Of a DNA stretch of 64,000 nucleotides, positions 24,523 to 34,890 are shown one piece after another. The notes under the pieces were generated by a model. That model made no database searches. It saw nothing but the letters and a program-made list of their open reading frames with translations, and was not told the DNA's origin. The DNA lies in contig JAJFPB010000001.1 of the NCBI GenBank assembly GCA_020881915.1, forward strand, positions 3,100,001 through 3,164,000, in the 5' to 3' direction. The stretch comes from Paramyrothecium sp. XJ0827. Its lineage: Eukaryota; Ascomycota; Sordariomycetes; Hypocreales; Stachybotryaceae. Each line of letters begins with the position of its first letter. The stretch's first letter is position 1. Position numbers and translations under genes: made by a program.

Positions 24523-26136
24523 TCACACTTCTATCGTAAAATGACTGATTTGCGAGTAATACGCATGCACGGCGAGTTCCAAGATGACAACGTCGCCAAA
24601 CACATCAGTGCCGTCGAACCCCCCTATCGCAATCAACCTGCTATCATACAGGACGGTGCCGTGATAGCCTCTTCCGCTGGGAGGAAGTCCATAAACCTTG
24701 CGCTTGTCCCAAGTCATTGTGACCAGGTTGAGGAGTAGCACGTCGTTGCAGTACACCATGCCGTCGTGACCACCAAGCACGAAAAGGTACGAGCCAACCA
24801 AGGTAGCCGTGTGAGACAACCGGCGGTAGGTAAGCGGTATGGGCACAGGTTTCCAGTACTGGGCCTCAATATCATAGATCCAGACGTCGTAAAAGCAGTC
24901 CCCCCCGTCGGATCCTCCGAAAACGATGAGCTTGCTGCCAACCATGTTTGCGGTGTGGTAGCCGCGGCCCTTGGGTTTGTTGTCTTTACCACCTGCTGAT
25001 GGCCGGTCAGAGCCGGAAATGAGCTTCCACGACATTTTGGTCATGTCAGAAACGTCGAGTCGCCAGATATCATTGAGAGCTCGCACACCATCGCCGCCAC
25101 CAAACATGTATATTCCGTTCTTATACAAGCAAGCAGTGTGTGCGCGCCTTTTGGATGGTGCTCTGTCGCCGACAATCTGAGGCTTGCTCCAGCGGAAATT
25201 CACAGTGTCGAGAACGTATACATCGTTGTAGTATGCAGGTCCATCACCTCCGCCAAAGACCACGAGCCTCTTGCCCACAGCAGTACAAGTCATGGCTCGG
25301 AGTGGTAGAGGTATATCGCCGACCACGTATGGGGCGGACCAGAAGAACGAATCGGCGTCAAACACATATAGGTCATTGAAGCAGGTCCCTGCATCACATC
25401 CACCGAAAACATAGATATTGGAGCCGACAAGGGTGGTCGTGTGTGCGCGCAAGGCCTTGGGCGGCGTGCCGGATGTCAGCGCTTTTGACCAGTACATACC
25501 CGATGCAGGAGCGGGAGGCACGTCTGGGGCATCTTTTGGGTCCTGCAGTGGGGGAAATGGTATGTGTTTCCCTCTTCCGGGATGCGGTTGGCCGGCGCGT
25601 GGCCGAGGAGGAGGAGGTGCTGCTGCCGGAGTCGGGGCCGGGGCGGTCGCCGACGACGACGCAGGTGCCGCGCTTGATGTCGAGAAGGACGAGGACGGCA
25701 CCGTAGGGCGATTCGCTATCGCCGATGTAGAACGCATGGCCAGGAGTCGCTTCTGGTCTTTGCCATCTTCTCGGGGAGACTCTCCATCGGTGCTGCCATT
25801 GGAGATAGGAGGAGGCTTGGGGAGACGACCGGTAGTTGTCGAAGAGCGCGAGACGGCGGCTATGTGCGAGGTAGACTGGGATCGCTGACGAATCGAGTGC
25901 TCAGAAGGTTTCCGCCGGCGGTCGATGCTTTTGCTGGCTAGGTGGCCCGGGGTATGGCTTCTCGGCAGCGGCACGCGGCCGGAGCTCGAGGCGGGGTCGG
26001 AAGATTCATCCGACTCTTCAGGAATATCGAAATGGTCAACAGAGGAGGCTGTGACGGTGGAAGTCTGGGATCGTGTGGCTTTTGGTTGAGTAGATGACGA
26101 GGCGGATCTATCAGAAGATCTGCCCGAATCCGCCAT
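24523..26136 (-). CDS. six-kelch-repeat protein
   Basis: A single exon of 537 residues, starting MADSGRSSDRS; the upstream in-frame codons offer no ATG. The first about 200 residues are Ser/Pro/Ala-rich and probably disordered. Then come six kelch units forming a complete propeller, such as NIYVFGGCDAGTCFNDLYVF, RLVVFGGGDGPAYYNDVYVL, GIYMFGGGDGVRALNDIWRL, KLIVFGGSDGGDCFYDVWIY, YLFVLGGHDGMVYCNDVLLL and RLIAIGGFDGTDVFGDVVIL. The protein ends soon after the propeller, without the long coiled coil of Tea1 or Kel1. It is a conserved fungal kelch protein and its partner and process cannot be read from sequence. It has no BTB domain, unlike the kelch gene at 7680. Confidence 0.85.
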   Translation of the reverse strand: MADSGRSSDRSASSSTQPKATRSQTSTVTASSVDHFDIPEESDESSDPASSSGRVPLPRSHTPGHLASKSIDRRRKPSEHSIRQRSQSTSHIAAVSRSSTTTGRLPKPPPISNGSTDGESPREDGKDQKRLLAMRSTSAIANRPTVPSSSFSTSSAAPASSSATAPAPTPAAAPPPPRPRAGQPHPGRGKHIPFPPLQDPKDAPDVPPAPASGMYWSKALTSGTPPKALRAHTTTLVGSNIYVFGGCDAGTCFNDLYVFDADSFFWSAPYVVGDIPLPLRAMTCTAVGKRLVVFGGGDGPAYYNDVYVLDTVNFRWSKPQIVGDRAPSKRRAHTACLYKNGIYMFGGGDGVRALNDIWRLDVSDMTKMSWKLISGSDRPSAGGKDNKPKGRGYHTANMVGSKLIVFGGSDGGDCFYDVWIYDIEAQYWKPVPIPLTYRRLSHTATLVGSYLFVLGGHDGMVYCNDVLLLNLVTMTWDKRKVYGLPPSGRGYHGTVLYDSRLIAIGGFDGTDVFGDVVILELAVHAYYSQISHFTIEV

Positions 26137-26231
26137 GGTCCAATCGCACACCGGCCTTCATTGCCTCGACAGGCAGCTGTCGATAGGGCCTGAATATCTA
26201 CAGAAACCAAGGCCGAGAGGGCGGGCTGTTT

Positions 26232-26255
26232 CGTGCTCGTGCTCGTGCTCGTGCT
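26232..26255. repeat. (CGTGCT)4 hexanucleotide repeat
   Basis: Four exact CGTGCT units, probably within the 5' leader of the kelch gene transcribed leftwards. Confidence 0.8.
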
Positions 26256-26548
26256 CGTCGGGGTCGAGGGGTAAAAGATGGGAGGGAGGAGGGGGAGACG
26301 GTGGTTGGGTTGAGGCTGTTGGTGATGTATGCATCTACATGCGGCAGAGAGGTTGATTTAGCTGCCCTCCAGGATAAGCCCTACTGATCTTGGCGAAAAT
26401 GCCGAGACGGGCCTGCAGGGATCTGCGGTGAACTGCCACAGTAATCAATGGAGTGGTTTCGAGGAGTTCATGAAAGGGACGGCAAGGGAAGTGTAAGCGA
26501 GCGTGGACGACGAATAAGGTAGCAAATAAATCGTGCGCGAGGGAAGAG

Positions 26549-26621
26549 GTAAGGCAAGGTGAGGTACCTCTAGATTGGTGGTGAGGTACCCTCTCCGCCT
26601 TGCTACACTACCTTGCCTTAC
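26549..26621. repeat. 12-bp inverted repeat enclosing GAGGTACCTC
   Basis: GTAAGGCAAGGT at 26549-26560 has its exact reverse complement ACCTTGCCTTAC at 26610-26621. A GAGGTACCTC palindrome lies between the arms. It could form a hairpin in DNA or RNA. Confidence 0.7.
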
Positions 26622-27555
26622 AGTGATGACACGCCTGTGCCAATATCACTAGAACGGGCGCTCTAGTTGGGAGCAACAGGCACAGCCTCAAGCCACAGGC
26701 GTGACAACCCGCTCTCGCTAAACCACTTCGGACCCGAGGCCAAACCTGCTAACGGTTTGGCATTTTGTCTGAAATGGCTTGCCCCTTGCAGGTCTAACGG
26801 GAATAGCAGCGCAGTGCGTCCGTATCGTGCCGTGTGATGACAAGGGGCTGCTTCAGGTACAAAGCTTACTCCACAAGTTCATCACGACTTACACGATGAC
26901 GGGGAGCGAGATTCGCCGGATCAAAGGGTAATCAAATGTCTCCACTGTCGCTTAGTGTTTGTATATTCCTGCGGTTCATGTCTTTTGTAAGGTGGCAATT
27001 GAGTTGAACGGTTGGGGGAGCCAAGCGGGACGGGTAGAGGTACGAAGGCAAGCGCGGAGTGAGCAGTAGTTCGGCATGTCTCCGTACCTCCCCTCTCCAC
27101 ACGATTGGAGTATCCTTGCTCGCACTGGTACAGTACAGAGTCAGGTACCTTGCAACCTCACTCCGAAGAAGGTATATCCACGAGATTGGGACTCAGCACT
27201 TGTCGGGGTAGAAATGTAGAAAACACATGAAAGAGCCATTCATATACAATGAGTATAGCAGCCTCGTGACAATTGACATATACAAGAATGCTATTACTGC
27301 TTGGCTTGACCATTCAATGCCTTCCCAGCCCCAACAGCTGCGCAGCCCGCCCACAGCAGCTGGCAGTCTAGCGCACCAGCAGGCGCAGACGGAAAATTTC
27401 TGTACTTCAACCACACATTTCACGTCACCGTCACTCCAAAACCTCATCTCATCAACACAATCCGAAAGCAGCCCGTCAAAATCCTGTGCTTGTACGGAGT
27501 AACAGGGCCTTTGTAGGATCCCAACTCTTCAGCTAGCACCTGAACTCCAAGAGGC

Positions 27556-30041
27556 ATGGCTGAAGAATCCGATGTCAAGATGAGTGATGTGCCCTCCGGC
27601 AAGGAGCACGCTGAGCTTGCCCGCGATGCAGCCAGCCTCGAGGCGGTGCCCGGATCGGATGAGAGGGCTGTGAAGAGACTTAAGTTGGAACCTTCAGTCG
27701 AATCTACTCCGCAAACTGGGATTGATCAAACCGTACCCGGCGAAGGCCTTCATGATGCCCCAGCCACGAATGATAAGGCCAATGGAGGGGGCGACGTCGC
27801 ACCACCACCCAAGGCCGGCGACGAGCATGTAAACGGCCGTATCAAAGGTCTGGCACCTGTTAAGAAAGAGTAGGAGACCATCTTGTCAGCAATATCTTTG
27901 TGCTGCTGCTGACTTTACCCAGGTTTCTGATCGATGTGGGCACCAAACCCCCTGCATCTGAGGCATACAATGACGATGCCGCCGAGGGCCGTGACTCTGC
28001 TGCCCAAGATGACCGGGACAGAGACGACAGAGACAACAACTCCCGAAAGGGCGGAAAAAAGGACAAGAAGAAGAACCGGGGCCAGAATACGGACCGTTCG
28101 TTTGGGCACTTCGATGATGCGATTCGCCTTTGCAACAGCCGTGCCTTCTATCCGGAATTTTCCCCTAGAGAGTGCCGCTACGGCGACCGTTGCCACCTGT
28201 GCCACGACCTCCGCAAGTACCTGGATGAGGGTCGACGCGGTGACGTGGAGAGCTTTGAGGGCAAGTGCCCCGTTTACGAGAAGCACGGGAAGTGCCCGTC
28301 TGGCTGGAAATGCCGTTTCGTCAAGAGCCACATGAAGGAGGTTGAACACGAGGATGGGAAGAAAGAGCTCGTCCTTGTCACCAAGGACACTTCGGACACT
28401 GTTATCAAGGATGCCGCAACCGAGGGCGAGACGGAAAAGAGCGACAGCAACGACAAGTCAAAGGAGGACGACATCGAGGAGCAGCGCCCCGACATCTTCA
28501 ACGTCGTCAAGATGAGCGTCAAGATCGACTTGAATCGCAAGCGCCTTGACTTCACCCGAGCAAACAAGTACATCGAGTGGCTGAACCAAGAAACGAAGAT
28601 CAGCGAGGATTTCCACCACCGGCGCAAAGAACTCGGCATAGAAAGCATGGACGATCTTCGAGCCCGGTTTGTCGACCCTCCCTTCAAGCCGTCCGAGAAG
28701 CGCCGACTCTACTTTGGCCCGGAGACGCCCACCCTGGCTCCGCTCACTACGCAAGGAAACCTGCCTTTCCGTCGGCTCTGCGTCAATCTCGGCGCCCAGC
28801 TCACGTATTCAGAGATGGCCATGGGAATGCCCCTGTTGCAGGGCACAAAGGCCGACTGGACTCTGCTCAAGGTCCACCAGTCGGAGCTCACTCCCCCCAA
28901 GTTTACGCCAAGCTCAAAGACTCTGCTGTTCCCCGACTATGACAACTCTCATGACATCAAGTTCGCTGCTCAGATCGCCGCCAACGCACCATGGGTGGCT
29001 ACCAAGGCTGCCGATGCCCTGAGCCGCTTCTGCCCTCACCTGCGCCTGATTGACCTCAACTGCGGCTGCCCGATTGACATGATATTCAAGTCCGGCGGTG
29101 GCTCGGCGCTCCTAGAGTCCAGCGGCAAGCTGGAGCGCATTATCCGTGGCATGAACGCCGTCTCGGGGGAGATTCCTATTACCGCCAAGATAAGAACTGG
29201 CGTCAAGAGCTCGCGACCCACGGCCACCGCAGTCATCGGAAAGCTGGCCTTTGGAGCGCGGGAGCATCGCGCTCGCCTCGGTGGCCCTGGCTGCGCTGCT
29301 GTCACGCTCCACGGCCGCAGCCGTGAGCAGAGATATACGAAGACGGCCGACTGGGGCTATATTGGCGAGTGCGCCGCGCTGATCAAGACGTACAACGAGC
29401 AGAAGGATGCGTTGACCGACACGGCGGCCGAGCCCGATGAGAGCACGCTGCCCAATGCCAAAGATGGTCGCATGTACTTCCTTGGTAACGGCGACTGCTT
29501 CTCCCACGTGGACTACTACGACCACATTGAAAACGCGCGAGTCGACAGCGTCATGATCGGCCGCGGCGCCCTGGTGAAGCCATGGGTCTTCGAGGAGATT
29601 GAGAAGGGCCAGTACCTGGACAAGTCGGCGACCGAGCGACTGGGATACATTGAGCAATTCGTCCGCCACGGCCTCGAGGCCTGGGGCTCCGACGAGCTGG
29701 GCATTGGTTTCACCCGCCGCTTCCTCCTGGAGTGGCTCAGCTTCGCGCACCGCTACGTGCCGATCGGACTGCTGGAGCACCTGCCCCCGAGCCTCAACGA
29801 CCGGCCGCCGGCTTACCGCGGACGCAACGAGCTGGAGACACTGATGGCCTCCAGCAACTACCAGGACTGGATCAAGATCAGGTATGTTTCATGAGCTGAT
29901 GACGGCGAGGCAGGACTCGATATCGTAGAGTGCAAATTGCTAATTTACTGTGTTTCTAGTGAGATGTTCCTGGGTCCCGTCCATCCAGGATTCAAGTTCC
30001 AGCCCAAGCACAAGTCCAACGCTTACGAAGCCGAGGGCTAA
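27556..30041 (+). CDS. DUS3: tRNA-dihydrouridine(47) synthase (Dus3)
   Basis: Exons 27556-27869, 27923-29881 and 29960-30041 encode 784 residues. Dus3 is a flavoenzyme that reduces uridine 47 of tRNA. A charged N-terminus leads into [11 protein letters not shown] across intron 1. A Lys/Arg-rich patch follows. Two CCCH-type zinc-finger segments follow (about residues 186-245), [18 protein letters not shown] and [19 protein letters not shown]. The TIM-barrel Dus domain starts near 368 with [19 protein letters not shown]. The catalytic cysteine lies in [20 protein letters not shown] (about 483). Flavin-binding features appear as [26 protein letters not shown] and FLGNGDCFS. The C-terminus ends EAEG. 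Intron 1 uses GTAGGA, a weaker donor. All expected parts are present. Confidence 0.95.
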
Positions 30042-30674
30042 GGCTCCCCTGAGAACAAGGGCGGGTGGGTTAGTGGACACAGGTGCAGCTCCTTTGCCCC
30101 GACCGTTGTATGGCGTTTGCACTCAGCAAATGTGGTGGACCTGAGAGGACACGAGACCAGGAGGACCTCTTGATGTGTTGGCTCGATGGGATGTGAGGAC
30201 AGAAAAGAAGAAAAGGCTGGGGCGACCCTCTTGCATGGAGACTTGACCAGCAGAAGAACGGGTGGCACGAGATGTCCTCCTTGTCGCCTTTACAGTGACT
30301 TCAGGGGATATTTGCTTGGCTTAGATTTGATTCATTAAACATTGCTGAGCACTATGTACAGTTCTCGTGCAAAGAAATGCACATCAAACTTTTTTCCGCA
30401 GGTGGAAAAATCTGCGAACTCACGTAGTACGATAGAAGAAACATGACCACCACTGAGATTCGTATCGTACCGCGAAGCGTATTGTACCCAAAGAAAAATA
30501 AGAGTGCTCGCCAATGTTACACATAAGAAGACGTACAAACTATGGGTGATCATGGCAAGTTGAGCCCGGTTGAGACTCCCAAATAGCAGCTCCTGTCACA
30601 GCGTACTGCGACAGGCCTGCAACTCCCTAGATATACACACAAAAGAACGAGCCGCTACTATGCCGCGTACTGTC
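30042..30674. other. convergent 3' region DUS3 / PEX13
   Basis: 633 bp between converging stops. I see no gene. Confidence 0.6.
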
Positions 30675-32101
30675 TTAAGAGTAGAAATGACTTCGCTGCA
30701 TGCCTCCTGCAGTGGCATATTCCTTCTTACCTTCCTCCGCGACCTCCTCCACGGTTGTCGTCATCGTGTTGGCGCGGCTGCTGTCGCTGGCGGCCGTGGC
30801 CTTGATGCGCTTGACATCCTGGCCTGGTCGCTTGAGGACCTCGAGGTATGTGGACGGCAGGTAGCCTTGGCGGCCATCGCGGGCGCGGCATTGCCACCAC
30901 TCGCTCGGGTTTCCGGCAGGGTCGTTCTTGCTGAGGACGGCAACGAGATCGCCCTTGCGGACCTCGAGCTCGACACCGGTGTTTGGCTGGGGGAGAAAGT
31001 CGAAGAGCAGGCGGCAGAACTCAAGCTTTGAGGGGTCGATGGGCTGCTGCTGCTCGAGGGCCTGCTGCTGCAGACGCTTCTCCTCTTCCTCGTGAGAGGC
31101 TGCCAGCGTCCTGATCATCTTGGACATGAGATATGGCAGGCCGAATGCGGCGAGCAAGAAGAAGAGGAGGGGCTTGCGGCTGGCACGGGGAGGACCGGCA
31201 GGCGAGCCGTCAGGACCAACCGAGCGGCCTTCGAAGCGGGCAAAGGCCGCCGGCGTGAGAGCGGTGGCATCTGCGGGTGGCGGACGACCGGTGATTTTGG
31301 CGATGAGGGTACGTATCCATCGCATGAGGGTGAAGATACCGAGCACTGAGCCTAGCGTGTCGCGCAGGTTGCCAAACTGCTCTGCAACCGAGACCATGGC
31401 TGTACGGAGAAGTCGGTCAGTACGTGCCAAGGATCCTCCTAGGAACATTTGACTTACCGTAGAAGCTGGATTGCGTCGCCATATAAGTACTCTCCAACAT
31501 TTGGGCGAAGCCACCAAAGGCCATGACGATGCCCTCGAGCATTTGGAAGGTAGCAGCAGTGCTGTTACTGAATCGACTTGTAAGGCTATTGGGGTCGTTC
31601 GGGTTCTGCATCATGCCAGGCATGCCGCCGCCGCCGTACATACCGCCATACATGCCACCACCGTACGAGCCGAGGCCGCCGCCGTACATGCCACCGCCGT
31701 AGCCTCCATAGCTGCCAAAGCGCGAGTACGGACTCGAATAGGGACTCGAGTAGGCGGAGCCGTAGGAGCCGTAGGGGGTGGTGCCCACGGGGCCGACGCC
31801 ACCGGGCCGGCTGTAGTTGGCGGCGTTCTGGTTCGCGACCGAGGTCAAAGATGAGGGGCGGTCGGGGATGGGCGGCGCGGAGGCCGTCGAGGCGGTGCTG
31901 GAGGTGGGAGAAGGGGTCGCAGTAGCAGTGGAAGTTGTGGAAGACGGTATCGCGGCTGCATTGCGTCGAAGGAAGAGGTTTGGTTAGTTGCGTACTCGAA
32001 AAACGCCTTCACGAGCGTTTAGGGGAGTAAAAGAGACAAAACACACCAGATGCTGCGGCGGTAGCGCCAGGTCTCTCCCAAGGTTTCGGCGGAGAGGCCA
32101 T
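30675..32101 (-). CDS. PEX13: peroxisomal membrane protein Pex13
   Basis: Exons 32101-32047, 31955-31458 and 31399-30675 encode 425 residues (introns 91 and 58 bp). Pex13 is a peroxisomal membrane docking factor that receives the import receptors Pex5 and Pex7. The first exon reads MASPPKPWERPGATAAAS, the conserved start. Next is a Gly/Tyr/Ser-rich low-complexity stretch (many YGSYG and MYGGG units) typical of the family. Then comes SSFYAMVSVAEQFGNLRDTL across intron 2, a hydrophobic segment near 268 (LLFFLLAAFGLPYLMSK), and an SH3 domain from about 312 (EFCRLLFDFLPQPNTGVELE ... EWWQCRARDGRQGYLPSTYL). The protein ends SHFYS, close to the usual C-terminal FYS. Confidence 0.93.
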
Positions 32102-33122
32102 GTTGTGGAGAAGGAGAGGGCTGAAGCGCAAGGGTATCTTTTACGTTGGAAATGAGGCTGTTATCGGCTCCGAGAGGTCAGGCCTTCGGTGGTCGCCACA
32201 AGCAGGTGCAACACCGGGGGAGGGGAGGAAGCCGGCCGCAAGGCCAGCGGGAGGCCGAAGATGCGCGCTTGGAGAGTCGCAAAACCAATCGTCTGGACGG
32301 TCTATGGTGCAAGGCGTGGTATGACTCGACTTTGGCGCGTAGGGATGGGACGGCGGCGGCGACGATGGTCAGAGTGAGGTGTTGAATGGTGGTGGTCTGG
32401 GATGCGACCGGCGAGCGAAAGAGGGCGAAATGATAAATCCAGCAAGAGTTTGGGTGGAGCCCCCGTCATTGTGTACCTAGACCACCCCTGCTTTTCGGTG
32501 CCTTTTGGAGGTACCTCCCCCGCGAACGGTGAGCGGGCAGCTACAACGGGGGGCCCAGCCAGCGAGGTCGGGGAAACAGAAAACGGGGTAGCCGCGAGCT
32601 AGCCGGGGTCGGTGGACCCTCGGGATTGGCTGCTCGGCCCTGGCATTTCTTGCGTGCCTCGGCATGTGGTAGCGGGTGGGAAGCTGTGATTTGGGAATAA
32701 GACGAAGAAATAAAGACATAAAAAACTACCCATAAGACCAAGGCTAATGTCTAAGCATCTCAATGAAAGCCCCATGATGTTTCTGACTGACTTAGTCTTA
32801 CGGAGCTTACCTGCCTTGCATCTGCATCACATCGCCCCTTGTACTAAATTACCTACCTAGTATTACACTCGTCTGAATCCGTAACTCGCACATGTAAGTT
32901 AGACACACAACGAACCGTTGCAAAATGACGTCTTTCCTTCGCACTGCCCATCCCGATACATCATCTCAACCACATCTCAACCAGCAGCCCGGCATCTCTG
33001 CAGGCTGATGGAGTGAAGTGCACAACACTCTCTACGGGTTCCCATTCTAAACCCTTCTGCCGTGTCTACCGCGCTGCTGCTGTGACGCGGTCCTGCGCCG
33101 CGAGTATGAGTTCGTACACGCC
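32102..33122. promoter_or_regulatory. divergent region PEX13 / LigD-like phosphoesterase
   Basis: About 1 kb between divergent starts. It contains a perfect 12-bp palindrome GGAGGTACCTCC at 32507-32518. I see no gene. Confidence 0.5.
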
Positions 33123-34580
33123 ATGAACATGTCCTCCAAGCGGCCCCACAGCCCAGGTCTCATCGCCAACCCGTTCATCAAGAAGAGGAACCTCGGCTGG
33201 ACTCTGGACGCTCCCTTGCAGGAGCACTCCGAGGCGGCCCGTCCCCAAATACCATCGATTGGGGCCTCCTTCGAATCGTCGTCCTCCGCTTCGCCGTCGT
33301 TATCGCCGGCACCAGTCGCAGGAGGGCCTACGTCTGCCGCCATCGAGGCTGGCGAGGCACAGGTATCCGACCACCTCACTCACTTCGTCACGCAGCTCTC
33401 CAAGCACGTCCTTGGGAACCCGCCGTCTCCGCTGCTCTCCATTGCCGACTACGCCTCGCTCTATCTCTCCTGCGCCGGAAACCCCAACGGGGCTCACTTC
33501 GTCATTCACCAACATGATCACCCCGTCGCTGGCACTCACTATGACCTCCGCCTTCAGATCAACGAGACCAGCAGCGTTAGCTGGGCCATCATGTACGGCC
33601 TGCCCGGGGACCCCAACAGTGTGCGGTTGATGCGCAACGCCACTGAGACACGCATCCACTGTCTCTGGGTAAGTTGCAATTTCTATGGCCTACTGCCCTC
33701 TCACACTGGTGTGTTAGAGACATACTTCAAGAGAGCCTGCGAGAAGCCTTGACCGCTCACATGACTGGCTCAATAGAATCACCTCATAGAGACCGCCTCT
33801 GCCGACACCGGCTCTCTCTTGATATGGGACACCGGGACGTACACCGTCCTGCCTCGCCAGAGCAAACACGCCCCGCGAGCAGACCCATCCTCGCCATCCT
33901 CGTCACCGCCACCGCGAGACCCGCCATCTCAGCAGGCTCTCCTACATGCCGCGTTCCAGGAGCGAAAAATACGCCTGCGCCTGCACGGCACCAAGTTGCC
34001 CGAGCCCTACGTCCTCAACCTGCGTCTAACCAAGGCCGAGGACGAGTCCGGCCGCGCCAGGAGCGCCCGTACGCCTCGCACAAGACGCCGCGGACGGGGT
34101 GCACGTACTGTTCGGGGCCAGCAACCCGCGGTAGACCCTAGCTCTGAATCAGACGACGAAGATGATGACCATCTCGTGCCTAACGCCCAGGTGACGGCAG
34201 AGGCCGCTGCCGCCGTCTCTGCCATGGACCGTGAGATCAGGGAGCTGGAAGACGAGGAGGTTCGCCGTACCAACGCGTACACCGGCGCTTCCAATTCGAT
34301 AGGGAGCGTGCATCAACGGAAGTGGTTCCTCTCTATGGACCGATCCGCGTGTGGTTTCTCGGAAAGGAGACACCATGGCCGAGTAACTTGGGGGCCTACA
34401 GACACTGACCCTGCCCATAGCCCCCGGCCTAGTGGCAGCCGCCTTTCTTTCCCATTTTACGTTCGTGGGGCTGACCACGAACGTAGCGTGGTGACCGGAA
34501 GACAAGGCAAGGACATTTTGCGCGATGAGAGGGTCGTCGGGTTCGTCCCGAGGAAAGGCTGGGTTCCAGTCTTGAAGTAG
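33123..34580 (+). CDS. LigD-type DNA 3'-phosphoesterase domain protein
   Basis: Exons 33123-33668 and 33777-34580 (intron 108 bp) encode 449 residues. The core is AHFVIHQHDHPVAGTHYDLR (about 124-143), matching the F-V-x-x-x-H-D ... H-Y-D-x-R-L signature of the 3'-phosphoesterase (PE) domain of bacterial LigD. There, two His, Asp and Arg bind the metal and end-blocking phosphate. The second exon continues with NHLIETA, GSLLIWDTGTYTVLP and a long charged insert rich in Arg and acidic residues. It then gives KWFLSMDRSACGF, FPFYVRG, ERSVVTGRQ and VVGFVPRKGWVPV. No ligase or primase-polymerase domain is present, so it is a stand-alone PE protein. From the family, it likely cleans 3' ends in DNA repair; this is inference. 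A two-residue insertion between the motif histidines, or use of the second His, is a point to check. Confidence 0.8.
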
Positions 34581-34890
34581 ATATTTTGCATCAAACTCGC
34601 GGATTGTGATAGACTAATCGATCCGATCACTTGGGCTTCTTGGTACCAAACTCCATCCTTCAAATCGCACATGCCAGCCAGGGACATTGGTTCAGAAATG
34701 AAATAACTCCTAGCATCCGACCATCATCATACCCAGTCCATACCAAATGAGAACGCCAGCTCATGCTTATTGACCCAATTAATTTTACCTGTTCCTACAC
34801 AATTTTACCCTGCGCATCCGTTTAATTTGGAAATTACCCAAGTCACACCGGATAGCCTCATTGCACGGTGGTTCGCCCAGTGGGCAATGG
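34581..34890. other. convergent 3' region
   Basis: 310 bp between converging stops of the phosphoesterase and CAC2 genes. I see nothing else. Confidence 0.6.

Larger units (their letters stand above)
26137..27555. promoter_or_regulatory. divergent region kelch gene / DUS3
   Basis: 1.4 kb between two divergent starts. It includes a hexamer run about 100 bases from the kelch start and a 12-bp inverted repeat near 26.6 kb. Otherwise there is no gene. Confidence 0.5.

Noticed and set aside
26136..26151. Start of the six-kelch protein at 26151
   Set aside because: That codon is GTG on the minus strand. The first ATG of the frame is at 26136.
29112..29780. 222-codon minus-strand ORF within DUS3
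   Set aside because: It overlaps the catalytic Dus domain in antisense and has no independent support.
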